64,000 nucleotides of DNA from the NCBI RefSeq assembly GCF_002443255.2, contig NW_019211455.1, forward strand, positions 20,373,126 to 20,437,125, given 5' to 3'. The translations under genes and the position numbers were made by a program. The stretch is from Varroa destructor (lineage: Eukaryota; Arthropoda; Arachnida; Mesostigmata; Varroidae). Of this stretch, positions 38,176-51,300 are shown in pieces; positions within the stretch are counted from its first letter, which is position 1, and every line of letters begins with the position of its first letter. The notes under the pieces were generated by a model. That model did no database searches. It was given only the letters and a program-made list of their open reading frames with translations, and had not been told where the DNA came from.

Positions 38176-39409
38176 AAAATGTCGATAGTTTCGCAACACA
38201 ATCCATACATAATTAGAAAACAAGACTGTTTTTAACAAACAAGATTATTTTCACCCTTACAGAACACCCATGTAGGTTCCATTACTTAAATGAATAGCAG
38301 TATTGATATTTACAGCTATTCTGGAAAGCACTCCGCCGCTGCTCGCCTTTAGTCAGTCATTAGAATACGAACTAATAACCGCTAGGATATAACTAGTCAA
38401 TATGAACAAAATCCCTACGTGTTCGCGACCCATTTTCCAACCAACACTAGCCAACATCGTATATCGAGCTACAATATAAAAAAACTCCTGTGCTTTATAT
38501 TAAATTCGAGACAATATCTAAGACAAAAGCCTGATAAGGCAATTGTCTTTTTTTCTTCCTTTCTTTATTTCCGTAGATTACAGCCGTCGGGTTGCGCGAC
38601 GCTGTCCGCGCGCGAAGACCACGATCGCCCTGCCCCAACTTACAGACTGGGCCAGTTACGAAACAGAGCTGTTTATTAGCCGATCGCGTATACGGGCTGG
38701 TTGGTGAGGCGTGAAACTGTATCTAACAGCGCAGATTTCGGAGTCGAATAAAGCTTTTAGGCCCCGGGTGCTTCTGACCTGGTCGCAAACCGTAATGCTA
38801 CCACCGTCTCGTTGTTGCCATCCATGATGTACAGCAACTCGAATCAGCGAACGCCTTTTCAGTTTTATTAGTAGTAATCCGGTTAGATCAGAGCAATGGC
38901 CTGTGCTATTGCTAGTACTGTTGCAAGGCTGGAGACATCCCAGTGTCTGGGGGGGGGCTCGGTTCAGCAATCCAATGACGAAGTAGACGACATTTCAACC
39001 TTACAGAAAGGTGCAGTCTGGGCATGGTTGCTGTGTGACGTCGGGCGCTTCCCACGTATATTAGCCAGACCGCAATATGTGTGCAATGCCATCTGTATGT
39101 GTCGATAGGTAGCAAAAAGAAAAGAACCAGTGTAGCTAGCAGCAAGCGCAGAAGGGCTGGCTCCAATTCCAGGATATCAGATCAGCTAAGCGGAAGTATT
39201 GCCCTCTCTAAGCTGTTTTCGGGGGCCAAGCAGCTAAACCGTTCGCTAACCTGACTTGATGCCTTGACCAACGGTATCAATAGATGGTCAAACCTTAGAG
39301 GTGAGTCAGGTGAACCTTAGAGTTTGCGCTCAGCTAAATCTTCAATGGACTAATGCTACGATGTCCACTGGCACCCATCATCACCAGCTGAGTTGGAATT
39401 CCACTTAGA

Positions 39410-39434
39410 AATATATATATATGTATATATATAA
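39410..39434. repeat. (AT)n microsatellite with one GT interruption
   Basis: AT run interrupted once by TG. Confidence 0.85.
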
Positions 39435-41746
39435 AATGAAAGAGCGGCTATTTCTCTTTAGGTGATGCTTCATCAGATTCTGTCTGAAAACTCGACACTG
39501 CTGTCTAAGATTGAATATGCATGTATGTATATATGTTTAGATCTGGGAACTGGCCTCTTACGAGTAAACAAGTCGGATTCAGAGCCGGGTTTTCAAGAAA
39601 TGAATTTTCTCTGCTGAATTGGTTACGCTGAAGTAATCAAGTTATCGCAGTGTTTCCCTCAATAGATGCCGTGGGCTATATTCTTTAAACCGGCTTAAAT
39701 TGGATTTGCTAAAAACCTCGACAATCTCGCTTCATTGACGCTATAGTTCGTGTGCGTCAACTCGTAAATACTAGCTATTTAGACAATAACGGCGTGTCCA
39801 TTTTTGTTTTTATTTATTTAAGAGAGTACCGTCATTATCCAACCGTGTGTGAATCCACCGATCTCAAGCGCATGTTGAATGTATGCTTGCATACAGTCTT
39901 AACGAAAGTTAGCCCGCTATCTAATGCTGGCTACTCAGGCGGACATTTATTAGGTAACGCTAAAATAACGTTGGGACAAACAACAACCTTTTATCATCAC
40001 CACCTTTTTATCAGAACCATCATTATTATCATCGTTGTCGACAGAATCATCATTATTGGTCTTCGTTTATGATGCGTATGAGTTGTAAACAAGAACCTCA
40101 CTGCGTAAAACTAATGTTAAATAAATCTTAGAAATTTTATGCACGTTTTCCATAAGTACAGGTGCACTAAAAATTGAGAAAAAAAACTAAGAAGTTAGCT
40201 TACTATGAAACAAATTCAAGCTAGCCCAAAATAGCGGGGGCTTCTTGTTTAGCATTACTAGTTATTTGTCGTATCTGGACGAGCCCTCGAAATCACCTCT
40301 TTTTAAGTAGAACATCAAAGACCCGCCCCCATCTAACTGGAGTAAGTAACCTGTGAAATGATATGAAAATTATACAAGCAACTAGTAATTTATTTAATAA
40401 CTCCTAATTAACACTTAATGATAACTTTTTGCCAGCACTGAGATTTTAACCAGCGCAGCAGCATGCTTGCTAGCTGTAGTTTCTGTGACTGGGCACTTCA
40501 GGAGTCGCGTATCAGTCACCCAGAACACACCACCCTTTGAAACATCACAATTATGTATTTATCAGATCGGATGCTTTTAGATTGAGTTGTACTACATCTC
40601 GCGCATAGGACACGATTCTTCCATTTAAGCCGAATGTCGGCTGAATCGGCAGCTATCCCCCTAGTAACACTCTGCAGCGCTATTCAGGGTCATCTTTTAA
40701 TATAAATAGTGAATCTGTGTACGGAGGACGTACCGTGTACTACCATTGTACCCCAGAAGACTTTACTTGCTAATTCAGTAAATGAATAAATTATATGGAC
40801 ATTTAGATAAAAGCAAAACTGTCAAGGTGACTGCGTCTGAAATATGATTGCATCAATGGCTCATAATGATTTGATGCCAAGGAACTGATGAATGAGTTTG
40901 CCACTACTAAATACCTGGGTTGTGGTAGTATTATATGTTCAATCAGCAGTCATGATATTCCATAATGTACATATCCTGTGTCCAGAGGTTTGGGTAGCCA
41001 GCCTTTCAGTCGATCGTCAGCGAAAAGTATTTATTTTTGTAATAAAGTAAGGTACCTGTTCGCACTTTACATACTCATTATTACCGTATAGCCAGTGTTA
41101 ATTATCTTCTACAGTTCCGAATTATCAGATAATATTTAGTTTACTAGATTATGTGTTACAAACATAAAATGAACATCTTTTAGCGCCTGAAAAGATGTCT
41201 CCGATACGAGTACTATTATACTGAACATCAGTAATTGCGACTAGTACTACAACTAGGGATTCAAAGCAAAATGATACAAAGTTTCTCGGTGTTTCAGTTT
41301 TTTTATTTCTTCCCAACGCTTGCTATCCTTCCTTCAATCTACGCGTTTACTTCGGTTGAACGTAATGCTCGCTACTGCAGATAGCAAGTTTTGTGCTATC
41401 TAGGGGTGCCTATGCGGATGAATGCCGCTCAAGAACACGGACTTCTGCACCCATCGCACGGGCTGGTACACCACGAAAATCTCATACAAGCATACGTTCA
41501 CCATTTGTCTGTACCATTACTACGTACAAATGCCACTGAACACAAATGGTATTAGCGACGCTGGTGGTAGCAAAATCAGTGTTAGTAACACGATACAGCG
41601 TTTAAGTGTTATTAAGACAATGATTATGTAATTACGTTCGGGCAGATGGACGAATCGGGGAGGCGACACAAAAGCAAACAGAGAGATCCTACCAACGCTT
41701 TCTCGTGTAGCGCTTGTGGTAAATGCCCATAGAGCTCTCATTGGTA

Positions 41747-41768
41747 ACGACGACGACGACGACGACGA
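41747..41768. repeat. (ACG)n microsatellite
   Basis: Seven tandem ACG/GAC trinucleotides. A CpG-containing trinucleotide array of this kind fits a genome without strong CpG methylation. Confidence 0.9.
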
Positions 41769-43499
41769 TCATGATGATTCAACGTAGAAACGCCAAGCCA
41801 CTTCGACGGCCGATGATAGCGGCACGAACGAAAAAGCTCCCTCTACCTAAACCTTTCCTCGAGTATAACTTATGTGAACAAGCAGGCGACGGCATAAATG
41901 TGCATGTCATGTAGGTAACAGACTCAGGATAGCGCGCAAAAAACTTAACTCCGCAGCTACGTCATAACTTCCCGCACTTCAGGCTCAGATCCTGAAGCAA
42001 CGTGCACTGCTGGGACCGCCAACATTTGAGACTTTCTATGAAAATTGAACTGGCACAGCTATCATGATGACCTCGGTTGCTTGGCTGTCGTACAGGTTTT
42101 ACCTGCTGTCTCGTTTCATATTGCCGGCCTTTCGGGAGGACCCTTACTGATGCTAGGAATGGAAACTGCTCGCAGCATGATCACCTCCTTCGTGAACTTC
42201 GTTAATCGGCTGGCTGTGTAGCCTTGGCAACTGATGTCGCCTTTGGAGTTACTACTTGAGAGATACTTTTAACGCAAGAGGAAATTATGAGAAGACCAGG
42301 AAAAGAAGAATGGCGTGCTTCAGTTGCCCAGTGACGACCAGCTTGAGTGAGACTGGAGTAAGATCTTCACCTGCGACAACAACAGCAGTTGCAACAGTAG
42401 CAAAAAAAACTAGAGAGTGATAGCCACCAACCCTATTAACGTATCAAAGTAATGGTCCAGTGTCTTTTCATGTCGCAGCACGACTTAAGAGAAAATTTCT
42501 ACCTGAATCTAATTGGACGGCGGGAGGAGGGAAGCACGGCAGGCGGTAGGGTACAATGCATGGGATTTTTTTAGTCGACGAAGGTTTTCACTGAAATTAT
42601 AAGCTCCCGTACATCAGTACACATTGACAGTTGTTGCATCTTAGTTGTTTTGTAGCCAACAGAAAAGTCATTTGTAGGACTCTTGTATGTAGGCCAAAAA
42701 CTCCACTTAGGAAGGAACTTTGAAGTGTCAAAATCGTGCTGTATGCATAGCGACAAACGAATACGTTTCCTTTAGGCAACAGCTTAAGCAGCTATAAGTG
42801 ATGTGGACGGAGGGAAGGCACAAACATCTTAAGATGTTGATTGTATGAGCATACTGCCACGAGCGTATGTACAAGCACTAATCTTAAATGTAATTATTGG
42901 CTTGAGTGTTTAAATATGCGACAATATTTTCTTCCCTAGCCAAACAAACCTTTGCAAGTTGGTGACGCTGTTATTCCTTAGTATCTCAAGTTTAACGGAT
43001 GTGGCAAGTTGAACTAAAAATGGTGCATTATCGTGCTAGTTGCTGAACACAAATTTGAAGTTAATCTTTTAAGTATTATCACCTTTGCATTGACACAGAT
43101 ATGCTGCCTAGTCCATTACGCACAAGCACTAATCAGTAAATCGGACAACTTTAGATGCCTATTACGTATGAGCTATTTAACTCCATGCTGTTTACTTCTA
43201 TAATTTTTTATGATATACTTTGAAGAGGAATCAGTGTGGCATATGGAAGTCCAGAGATGGCCATTGATTTTAATGGAAAATAAATAAATCGTTGTCATTG
43301 GGATCCGTGCTTTGAGCCCCAAGCATATTTCAATTTAATAATGTCATGCGTCAGCTTTCCCACATGAAAAAAAAACTAAATAAAAAAAATTTAGTGCTTA
43401 GTTATCTCAATTAATCCCGTTTAGATAATAGGCAAGCAGAAAAATCAAAACAAAGGCGCCGTATTTACCTCGAGAACAAAGTGGCGTAAAAAATATTAG

Positions 43500-43516
43500 T
43501 ATATATATATATATAT
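43500..43516. repeat. (AT)n microsatellite
   Basis: About eight AT dinucleotides. Confidence 0.85.
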
Positions 43517-43869
43517 TAGATGAATTTACATATGTTGAACTTTACATTATCAATAGCAAAATGCGAACGATACGCCGTGTCTGCTATTATCGAACTGAGT
43601 AGTGTATAAAGTTACACTCAACATAAGAAACACAGCTTCTGGAAAAGAAGTGGGCCACCGGCCCAGAAAACCCCTCAATCCGGAAAGAAAAACATACACT
43701 CCTATATTTTCCTAAGCAGATTTTTCTAACTGCTTCAAAGTACACGGTCATTCGTGCTTGAAATGAAACATTAATAAATTGAGGGAGCGCTATTCAATTG
43801 ATCTACTAGCCGCTTTTACAGGGTCAGTGCCCTGCAATGATTTCAAATAGACTTGGAATTACAGCGTTA

Positions 43870-44500
43870 GCCATCGGCCTTTTCTTAAGCGTCTGGCCAT
43901 TTCGCCACTTTGTTTTTATCTTGAGCCGTTCGTCCGTCTGAACTGCTTGGACGTGCTGCTGCTCTTGCTGTTGTTAACTCCACTCTGATTAGGCTTCTTC
44001 TTGTCGAGGTGCGTCTTTTCACTCAACACCCGCTGCCAAGGCACGCTAGTGTTGAGTATGACCCTTTCCGCCTAGCGCCCTCTCGTTGACTCTCGATGTA
44101 ATCAAAATTATGGTCACGTCGAACCCTTAGGGAACACTGCGCTGCCTTCCACGGCTTACCGACCTTCCGTCTGCGTTAGAAAGGCTGTTTGCAGTCGTAG
44201 TACTAGTAGGGGAGAGTAGTTAAGAAGGGAGTCATACCTCGCCGATTGTCGATTCACTCGCTAGCTGACAGTCACAGCGGCAACATCAGACGGGTTGTCT
44301 GAGGTGTGCACAGAACTTGCCTGTTGTGCAGGCAGCACGCACGGCTCGAGGCAGAAATTGGCGAACATCGCTTGGTACCCCGATTAGAAAGCAGCCCAGA
44401 CAGAATGCTGGAAGGCCAAACGATCAGTAGCACTTTCGTCTTTAACGAGCAGAACAGTCCCGCGCAGAAGTTCGCAGGAACAGAGCCAGGTAGTGCCAAG
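43870..44500 (+). promoter_or_regulatory. Candidate promoter/5' UTR patch
   Basis: This patch repeats the pattern at 27.65 kb. A CpG-containing, pyrimidine-rich plus strand at about 43,870-44,180 (CTGCTGCTGCTC, TTCTTCTTG, CCTTCCGTC tracts) gives way to a purine-richer strand from about 44,340, and a 117-codon ATG frame starts at 44,506. A donor-like CAG-GTAGTG lies near 44,489. It could be a promoter plus 5' UTR on the plus strand. No core-promoter element was identified. Confidence 0.22.
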
Positions 44501-44505
44501 AAGTG

Positions 44506-44859
44506 ATGATGGGTGGGTCGACGAGTTCTCCTGTCCGAAGAATTCCCCTGAGACGATTCTACAGAAGGAAAAGTCTCGAAGAAAGAAAGGAGAAGCCTAT
44601 CCTCTATATCTCAGTCAATCGGGCTCCGCAAGCGGCCGCGCCGACTGCCGATTGTATTAATCGACCCAGAAGCCGCGTGACGGCAGCAGTAGCGTCGGTC
44701 GAGACCCGGTACACACATACCAGTACACGTAGACACATCTCGGTATACGACCTCATTCGGTCCACCCGGCCGAATCGATGTGTGATGGTGGTAAACGGCC
44801 GCACGAGAAATCCTGACTACGCCCTAGCTGAGGCGCAAGTCAACGTTGAATTGATGTAG
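44506..44859 (+). CDS. Hypothetical basic protein, 117 aa, uncertain
   Basis: An ATG-ATG start is followed by GGSTSSPVRR and a strongly basic segment (RRFYRRKSLEERKEK), then an Ala/Arg/Thr-rich remainder ending in a TAG stop. No domain, signal peptide or membrane segment is visible. It is the best ATG-initiated frame directly downstream of a promoter-like GC-rich patch, which is why it is listed as coding. A 66-codon minus-strand frame lies opposite (44604-44804). If real it may be a first exon that continues through an unrecognised donor. Chance in GC-richer DNA is the main alternative. Confidence 0.2.
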   Translation: MMGGSTSSPVRRIPLRRFYRRKSLEERKEKPILYISVNRAPQAAAPTADCINRPRSRVTAAVASVETRYTHTSTRRHISVYDLIRSTRPNRCVMVVNGRTRNPDYALAEAQVNVELM

Positions 44860-44869
44860 TTTTAGTCCT

Positions 44870-47640
44870 TAGTTAGTTTAGAAAAGAAGTATCACTGGAG
44901 TAATGGCTGAAGAAGGAAATGTCAAAAATCCATTTATAGACTTTTTGAAAATAGGCGCGCCATGATGTAAATCAACCTGACGTATTATTACTAACCAATA
45001 TTTCGTGGTGGTGAATATATCTACGTTACACAGCTAGTGCAACGTAACTAACTAGACTGAGGTCACTTTTGAACTAGCAGAAAGCATCAGTTGAAACTTA
45101 AGTAGACATTCGAATGCCATAAATTGGTTATATAATAAGATATTAGGCTTTATAATAACAATTAATTTCTGTAATAGTAATAATTGTTATCCCTTTTAGG
45201 TCGTCAGAAGGTCAACACGTCAATCCACCATGCAATAGCTTCGCTACTGAGATACGGGAGATCCGCATTACGCATTAACGGAAAAACATAACGTCTGCAA
45301 GCCAGTTGCTAATATAATTTAGGCGCCTTACTTTTCTAAATAGGCCTAGTTATGTTTTCACTGAAAGATATGGGGTCTACCTTATCATATATATATATAT
45401 ATATACTAAACTACTCACCGGTAAGGTCAAGCAAATCCGAGGATATTAAGCCACTAAAGAACAACATTAAGTATTGAAGCCTTCACCATCTAGTCGAAGG
45501 TTTTCAAATAAATTCCCATATGGCTGTAGTTGCTTTTACATTTCACTTAGTTTCAGTAGCACGTGCAATTTATTTCGTGCACATACTGTGCGGCAGGACA
45601 CTTCAGGTCTCTGGTCATGTGTTACGATGCTTACTCGTTCAATTTAGAAACAACCTTGACATGCTGGAGCGGTACGCCCTTCGATTATGTCATCCGAATC
45701 ACTGTCTTTTTCTTGCTTTTAGATATGTTAGTATATCGCTCTAAAAATATTGCCAAACTCATAGAAAACATGCAATTTCGATCAAAGATTTGAGGCATGT
45801 TTCTATACACACGTGAAGCGCTCAAGGGTCGTCGTTCGACTATACCAACACGTACTCCTTTGCAATACGAACTTTTTAATTAATTATGTGATTGAGCTCG
45901 TGTATCGTATTGTCTAGTTGCTAACCGTCATCACATAGGAACATCGTGTCCACATCTAGTTATATACTACTTGGAGTCCAACGGTATGTTTTTCCAAGTC
46001 TTGTAGAAGGGATTGTATCAAAATCTAACTCTTCCAGTAAGTTGTTTTTTCGTTCTTTGAATGCGTTATGAAACAAGATGATCGGATCTTATTCTGCTTC
46101 GCCCATCAACCCTATTCATGGAAAAACGTATGCTGTTTGTGAGAAATTCTCGTGAAGGGCGGGGTCTATGGAACACACGACTTCGCTGCTAAATCGTATT
46201 TAGCAAGGAAGCTAGGTTTGGTGCTGGTCACTTAGTGCGTGTCACAACCTGTACTGCGGAAAGTGCCAATAATAGATCTGCGGAAGTGCTCAATTCCCGC
46301 AGCTGTGAGCCTTAAGGGTTCGTAACATCGTTATTTATGTTGCAATTTACACCACCCTTTTAATTGAAGGTTAAACGGCAGTGTTAACTAAGGTGTAACG
46401 TTGGCGTGACTTCGATCCTCGCTGACGAGAACAAGAAGGCTCCACCCTGAACTAAATTTCAATAACCTCAACTTATTCGGCATACGTAGTGTAGTAATAC
46501 ATTGTATACATAAATTTATTCATTATATTATGCGTAAAACGGCTCTCCTCTTGTGTAACCATCTAAAACAATGTTACTATTATCATCAGGACAACCCTTT
46601 AGTTTCTAGATATAACTCTGTTCCCTTTACACTGTAAATGCCAGATACTTCCGATAAAGCCTTAATGTTCGTCTATCACCCTGCAAAGCTGAAGCAATCA
46701 TTTTTCAAAGTTTTCCCGATGAAATCACAAGTTGCCGATATTTAATATACCGCTAAAAGTCATGATTTATAAAAAAAGTGGCTTGGCAAAAGCCATTTCG
46801 ACATGTGCGCATGGACGCGTAATATCAGAAGAACGCGTACAGTCTGCCCTTTCCTTTGAAGCAAGAAATATCTCCTTCCCCCGATCCCTCGAGTCAACTG
46901 ATTGAAAATAAATAATATTAATTAGATGAATTAGAAAACTTTAACCTATTGTTCAGCTATGAATTGAAATTGCTTAGTAATGTTCCATTATGGTGAACGA
47001 CCTCAAGGGATATTATTGAGCTTGAGATAATTGCACACAAAATCAAAAAACTTGGACGAATCATAGGACTAGCAGATGCGGAGAAGGGAGCTGAGAAAGG
47101 CTGAACCCCGAAGCTTTGTTGAGCTGCTACAGAAAAGTGGCATTTTATTCAGTCTACTCATTATCATGTATTATTTACAAAATAATTCTTTACATGTTTT
47201 ATGCACTGTACATACACCATAATATATAGATCACCTAAACACATATCGGTCCTTTTCTTCGCCCAGGCTCGTGTAACTTACTGATAAAGATGATTACAAA
47301 GCAAATACTCGGAAATGCCGTGAACAAAAATTATAAGATCGATTTGCATAAAAGTAACGATACAGATAGGGCATCGTCTTTTGGTTGTTTTAATGGCATA
47401 GCTCTCAGGATGAACTTCGGTATGGTTTAAATATCCTATGTATCGCCCCTTCATGCATAGGAGCGGCCACAGCAAAAGAAGCCCCGAAAAAAGGACGCCT
47501 GGGCGGGCAGCAGTGGGCCAGACTAGCGGACGAGACTGAGTAGAATCAAACGGTGTGGCAGATTTCCGGGTTCTCAGCTACTGGGACATGGCGCGTCTGG
47601 GGTACTGGGGAACCAGGCAGTAACCTCTGCTGATTGATCC
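44870..47640. other. AT-rich sequence, no gene recognised
   Basis: Overlapping frames at 45520-45793 are hydrophobic and unrecognised. A short inverted pair gctaaat/atttagc lies at about 46,190-46,206. A weak B-box-like cttcgatcctcg at about 46,411 has no secure A box. Confidence 0.55.
45387..45405. repeat. (AT)n microsatellite
   Basis: About nine AT dinucleotides. Confidence 0.85.
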
Positions 47641-47652
47641 ATTAGTTGGTTA

Positions 47653-47836
47653 ACACTTTTACTGCCGTTCCGTAGTACTAATCAATAAAGAAGCCGGCTG
47701 GCAGAGGGTGAAACTTAAGGAAGGCAATGCGTTGGTCGATATTAGTGTTCCGGAACAAAGTCCTGTTGTTGGGGTCGAGTTCTACATTGCACTGGGTGTG
47801 CATGTATCACTCGGCCCCAGCTTGGTCCGCCGCTGA
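47653..47836 (+). other. Exon-like frame just upstream of the RT relic
   Basis: A frame of about 60 codons ends in a TGA at about 47,836. It reads with coding-like composition (NKEAGWQRVKLKEGNALVDI, then SVPEQSPVVGVEFYIALG). It ends only a few bases before the reverse transcriptase relic. It could be the preceding part of the same retroelement ORF or an unrelated exon, but I cannot align it to the endonuclease or the N-terminal RT region. Confidence 0.2.
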
Positions 47837-47844
47837 ATCTGCCT

Positions 47845-48310
47845 CCTAAAAAATATTATATCTTTAAAATGAGTTGAAAGCCATGTTCGCCAAATTGGGT
47901 GCGTTCAAGTTTGTAGAAAAGTTTTTCAGAAAGCACTGACCTTTCTGCGAGACCAAATCTTCATCGTTGGAACGAGTATAGCCATCATTAGACATGATGG
48001 GGCACCGACTGGTTGCCCAAAGACCCTTTCTTAGGAAGTCTTTTGTGCATACTTTTCATTGATGGGATGGAATACAGCATCTATTTCTGTAAAGCTTACG
48101 CAGACCATGTTAAAACGTGCACACTTCTTGTCAAACGCGAAATTGTATCTATAATACTACAAGAAAGCTTATCCAACGCCTTAGCTTGCTCCCTCAAAAC
48201 GGGTTTATGACTAATTGCACATACAAATGGGCAGGGCATTTATACGCGCGAAACTTCAGGATAGATTGCCGTTGGCTGTCAGCCCTTAGAGAAGCTCGAT
48301 ATAATTAAAC
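47845..48310 (+). pseudogene. Non-LTR retrotransposon reverse transcriptase relic
   Basis: Fragment of a LINE-type reverse transcriptase, which copies its own RNA at a nicked target. In order: FKMS (remnant of AFDKxSH, about 47,862); LKAMFAKLGAFKF (matching LLxKLxAFKF); FLRDQIFIVGTS in the next frame; then LPKDPFLGSLLCILFIDGM (from 48,013, matching VPQGSVLGPLLFxLFINDM); and KAYADHVK (48,091-48,114), the active-site YADD with the second Asp replaced by His. LQESLSNALACSLKTGL follows, and after another frameshift YKWAGHL and FRIDCRW correspond to the NKCKW region. Three reading frames are used. The pattern best fits the jockey/CR1 side of the non-LTR tree. Endonuclease, ORF1 and 3' tail were not found; 5' truncation is usual for such copies. 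The copy is inactive. Confidence 0.87.
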
Positions 48311-51300
48311 ATTAAACGTTCTTTATGCATACACTCTACTGAGCGAAGTATTATATACATGTATACGCATGTGGTCGCCGTTACTTTGTTTTTATGGAAC
48401 CGAACACTTTTTTTTAGAAAATGCAAATATGCTTATTAAAGTCACATTGAACCACATGTTTACGCTATTCATGTGTGACACGGACTGCGATCAAGTGGAT
48501 TCACCCTTACCTATAGAGATACGAAAAGGTCTTTACATAGAATACAATATTAATGTAAAGAAACTCAATGAAGTTTACGTCGGTAGCAGATCCAATAACA
48601 TTTACCAACCTGGCCTAGAATTATAATTTCGTATTTATATAGGTATGAAGGATAAGATTAATCCGCATCACTCCTTGCCCATTTGAAAGACGCACGCTAC
48701 CGCTTCGATGACTTTTATATTCAATGTTTTCGTGGCCCTTTTGAGGAAAGTCGTAGCTTTCTTTTAGTTTGGGTTTCTGTAAACTGGTAGTTTTCCAGGA
48801 GTAGCATAGAAAGGCCTTTCCAGTTAAACTGACTAACATGATAAATTCAGATTTGTCTGTCTACTTTTACTTTGTGCGCAGTCTCCCAGTATTACTTCTT
48901 GTCCTTAATTTCGATGTCCTCATTCTCTAAAACCCGCCGCCTATACACTCTGACTTAACACTTTTTTCAATGACAGTTTGACAGCCAGAGTGTTGTAGTA
49001 ATCTGTTTTTTCTTTCTTAAATATCATTTTTATCTTTGTCCGACAAGCGGTTCCGGTGCGACGTTTGCAAGAGGTCGCAGGTCTCACCCTGATTTTGCGT
49101 CTATTGCAGTTAACTACAATATATCGATGAATTTCTTGGCCCATCAATTAGGTTGACGATGGTAAGGAGAATGGTTTCATTTTGTTGCAAACTTCCGATC
49201 AAATCAGCAAATATCTGTGCGGTAAATGTAATCGTTAAATCGGTAAATGTTACTATTACCTCGAGGATACTAAAACGTAAGGGTATCTTCTGCAATAATT
49301 GTACTACTGCAGTTACTGTATTGGAGTACACCTTGAAAATGATAAAGGAGATTTTGTACCATTTTAGGCGCGGATCTACCGGATAGAAGCAGCGGAATCT
49401 TTCGAAAACGTGTGTCAGTCCTTTTTATTAGTATCCATCGTATGTTATGGCTGACGTTCGCTATTTCCAACGTCTCTCATGGTAATCTCCCAAGATACTT
49501 TATTATATAGAATAAATTTACCTACATCTACTACAAGAATATACACTACATGTGTTAACTATAAGGAAACTAAAGAGACTGACAAGGAATCTTCGAAGCA
49601 CTCCTTTAAGGACACACCTCGATGTTCGAAACAATTTGTGTATCTACAAGCTAAAAACGTGAGCTATGCAACTTCTAAAACAGCCTGTGGCCAGATTTTC
49701 AAAACCCAAATGTTCGCATACAAATGTATTTACCGCAATTAAAGTTACTGGCTAAAATAGCGCATAGGAGCACAGCATGAGCAGAAGCTACGTGAAGCTC
49801 CACACGGCTTCCGCTCCTACTGTGTGTTATTACTACAATATATTTCTCATCGATAGAAGCTTTGCTCGTAAGCATCCAATTCTTTACAATGGCTCTGGGT
49901 CAGTTACTATAACCCACCCGGTACTTAGCGATACTACGCTGATATAGGCAAAAAACTTAGACTAATCATCAGACAAATGGCCAGCTATTTTCTGTTTGTG
50001 TAACATCGTGATGTAGTCTACCATAATTGGTCAAGACGAGCACTACGCTTAGATCGAATCGTGTACAGGAACCCAATCGTCGTTTTTCAAATGAGATAGC
50101 GCGTCTCCATTTTTGACTGTAAGCTGTCATATTAAATGTGGACGTAGGAGACAATTAAAGATGAAGCTGCCACCCACATTTGGCTCGTTAAGAGAATGCT
50201 CGTGTTCGTTAGCTGCACAGACGGCGAAACGACTACAAATCGTCAATAGGTATTTCGTCACTTTTGAAAATATCTCATAATGTTTAGTCAGCCGCATGTA
50301 TATGGGGATATTCATTGCTTCACTCTGGAAAGTAAATACCGGATGTTTGCCAAATCAACGGATCAAACTGATGCAGCTTCTAGAACGAAATTCCAATGAA
50401 GAGGTGTCCGCTCGAACAGTGGCTTGTCTTTCACGTAGTTGCTTTGTTTAGACGCCGCCGTGTCCCTCTACTATGAAGCACAGAAGGGTCATCGTAGTTT
50501 CTTACGGCTGGCAAGATCAGTGAAGAGATGACATAGCATCGTCGACTTCGCGGATGCGAAGCCGCGCGTAGTTGAGTGAGCCGAGGATTAGGCTTAAACA
50601 ACTTGCCCGTTGTCGTCAGGGTTTCATATTGCCCTCCAAGAAAGTCCTTCACAGCAGACAGTATTTCCTAAAAAATGAATGAGTGCCATACGGCGGGAAG
50701 GAGCTTAGCGCGGTGGTTTCGTCTGCTAGTAAGGAATTAAAACGTAGCATGGGTCAACGCGTTTGCGTGTACCCATCTAGAAATCCTAATTAGATTTTTA
50801 GATATTTAAGATCTGGTTAGGTGGTCTTCGAAGCCATAACGAAATTGGGACGTTACCTCGTTAACTGTAACTCGGGGAACGTGAAGAGCACGATTTGTAC
50901 GAGACGGATGTGTGTTCCTAATTAGGAAGGACTTGTCATGATGCCTGTTTACTTAACAGCGTCAACGATACGTGTTGAGTGGGCCGTAATACCCATCCAG
51001 GCAAGTTAACAAAGAAGTTAAGATATGCAGTGCGTACGCTACAAAGCACATGACACAACAATATACAACCGCGTATTCACTGAGTTCCAATAGAATTTTT
51101 AAAAATGACAACGCATGTGTGTTAAGCTAGAAATTGCCTTAATGTTCCGGTTAGGAACATAAGGGAACATACTTTTTAAGAACACCGCTTCATTTCAATA
51201 ATAAACGGCTTTTTGAGAAGCGACGAGTGAACTTTATCAAACAATTAAAAGTGTAAACTTTATTTTTTTTTAGGGATTTTAGATTTCTTTCCCTTTTTTT

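Larger units (their letters stand above)
38240..43860. other. AT-rich sequence with a small GC-richer part, no gene recognised
   Basis: A moderately GC-rich part at about 38,570-39,180 contains unrecognised frames of 84-104 codons. The frame at 39752-40072 (106 codons) is also unrecognised. A lone FADD-encoding site on the minus strand near 41,022 has no flanking reverse-transcriptase similarity. Microsatellites are listed separately. Confidence 0.5.

Noticed and set aside
41015..41040. Minus-strand ttcgctgacgat encoding FADD, as in a reverse transcriptase active site
   Set aside because: A stop codon lies four codons upstream in the same frame, and neither flank shows RT-like residues, unlike the locus at 48.1 kb.
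46375..46425. Weak tRNA-like sequence (ctaaggtgtaa ... cttcgatcctcg)
   Set aside because: Both box matches are poor and the stems do not pair.
47278..47475. Minus-strand RCPICIVTF peptide resembling the start of a RING finger
   Set aside because: The remaining Cys/His ligands are not at RING spacing.
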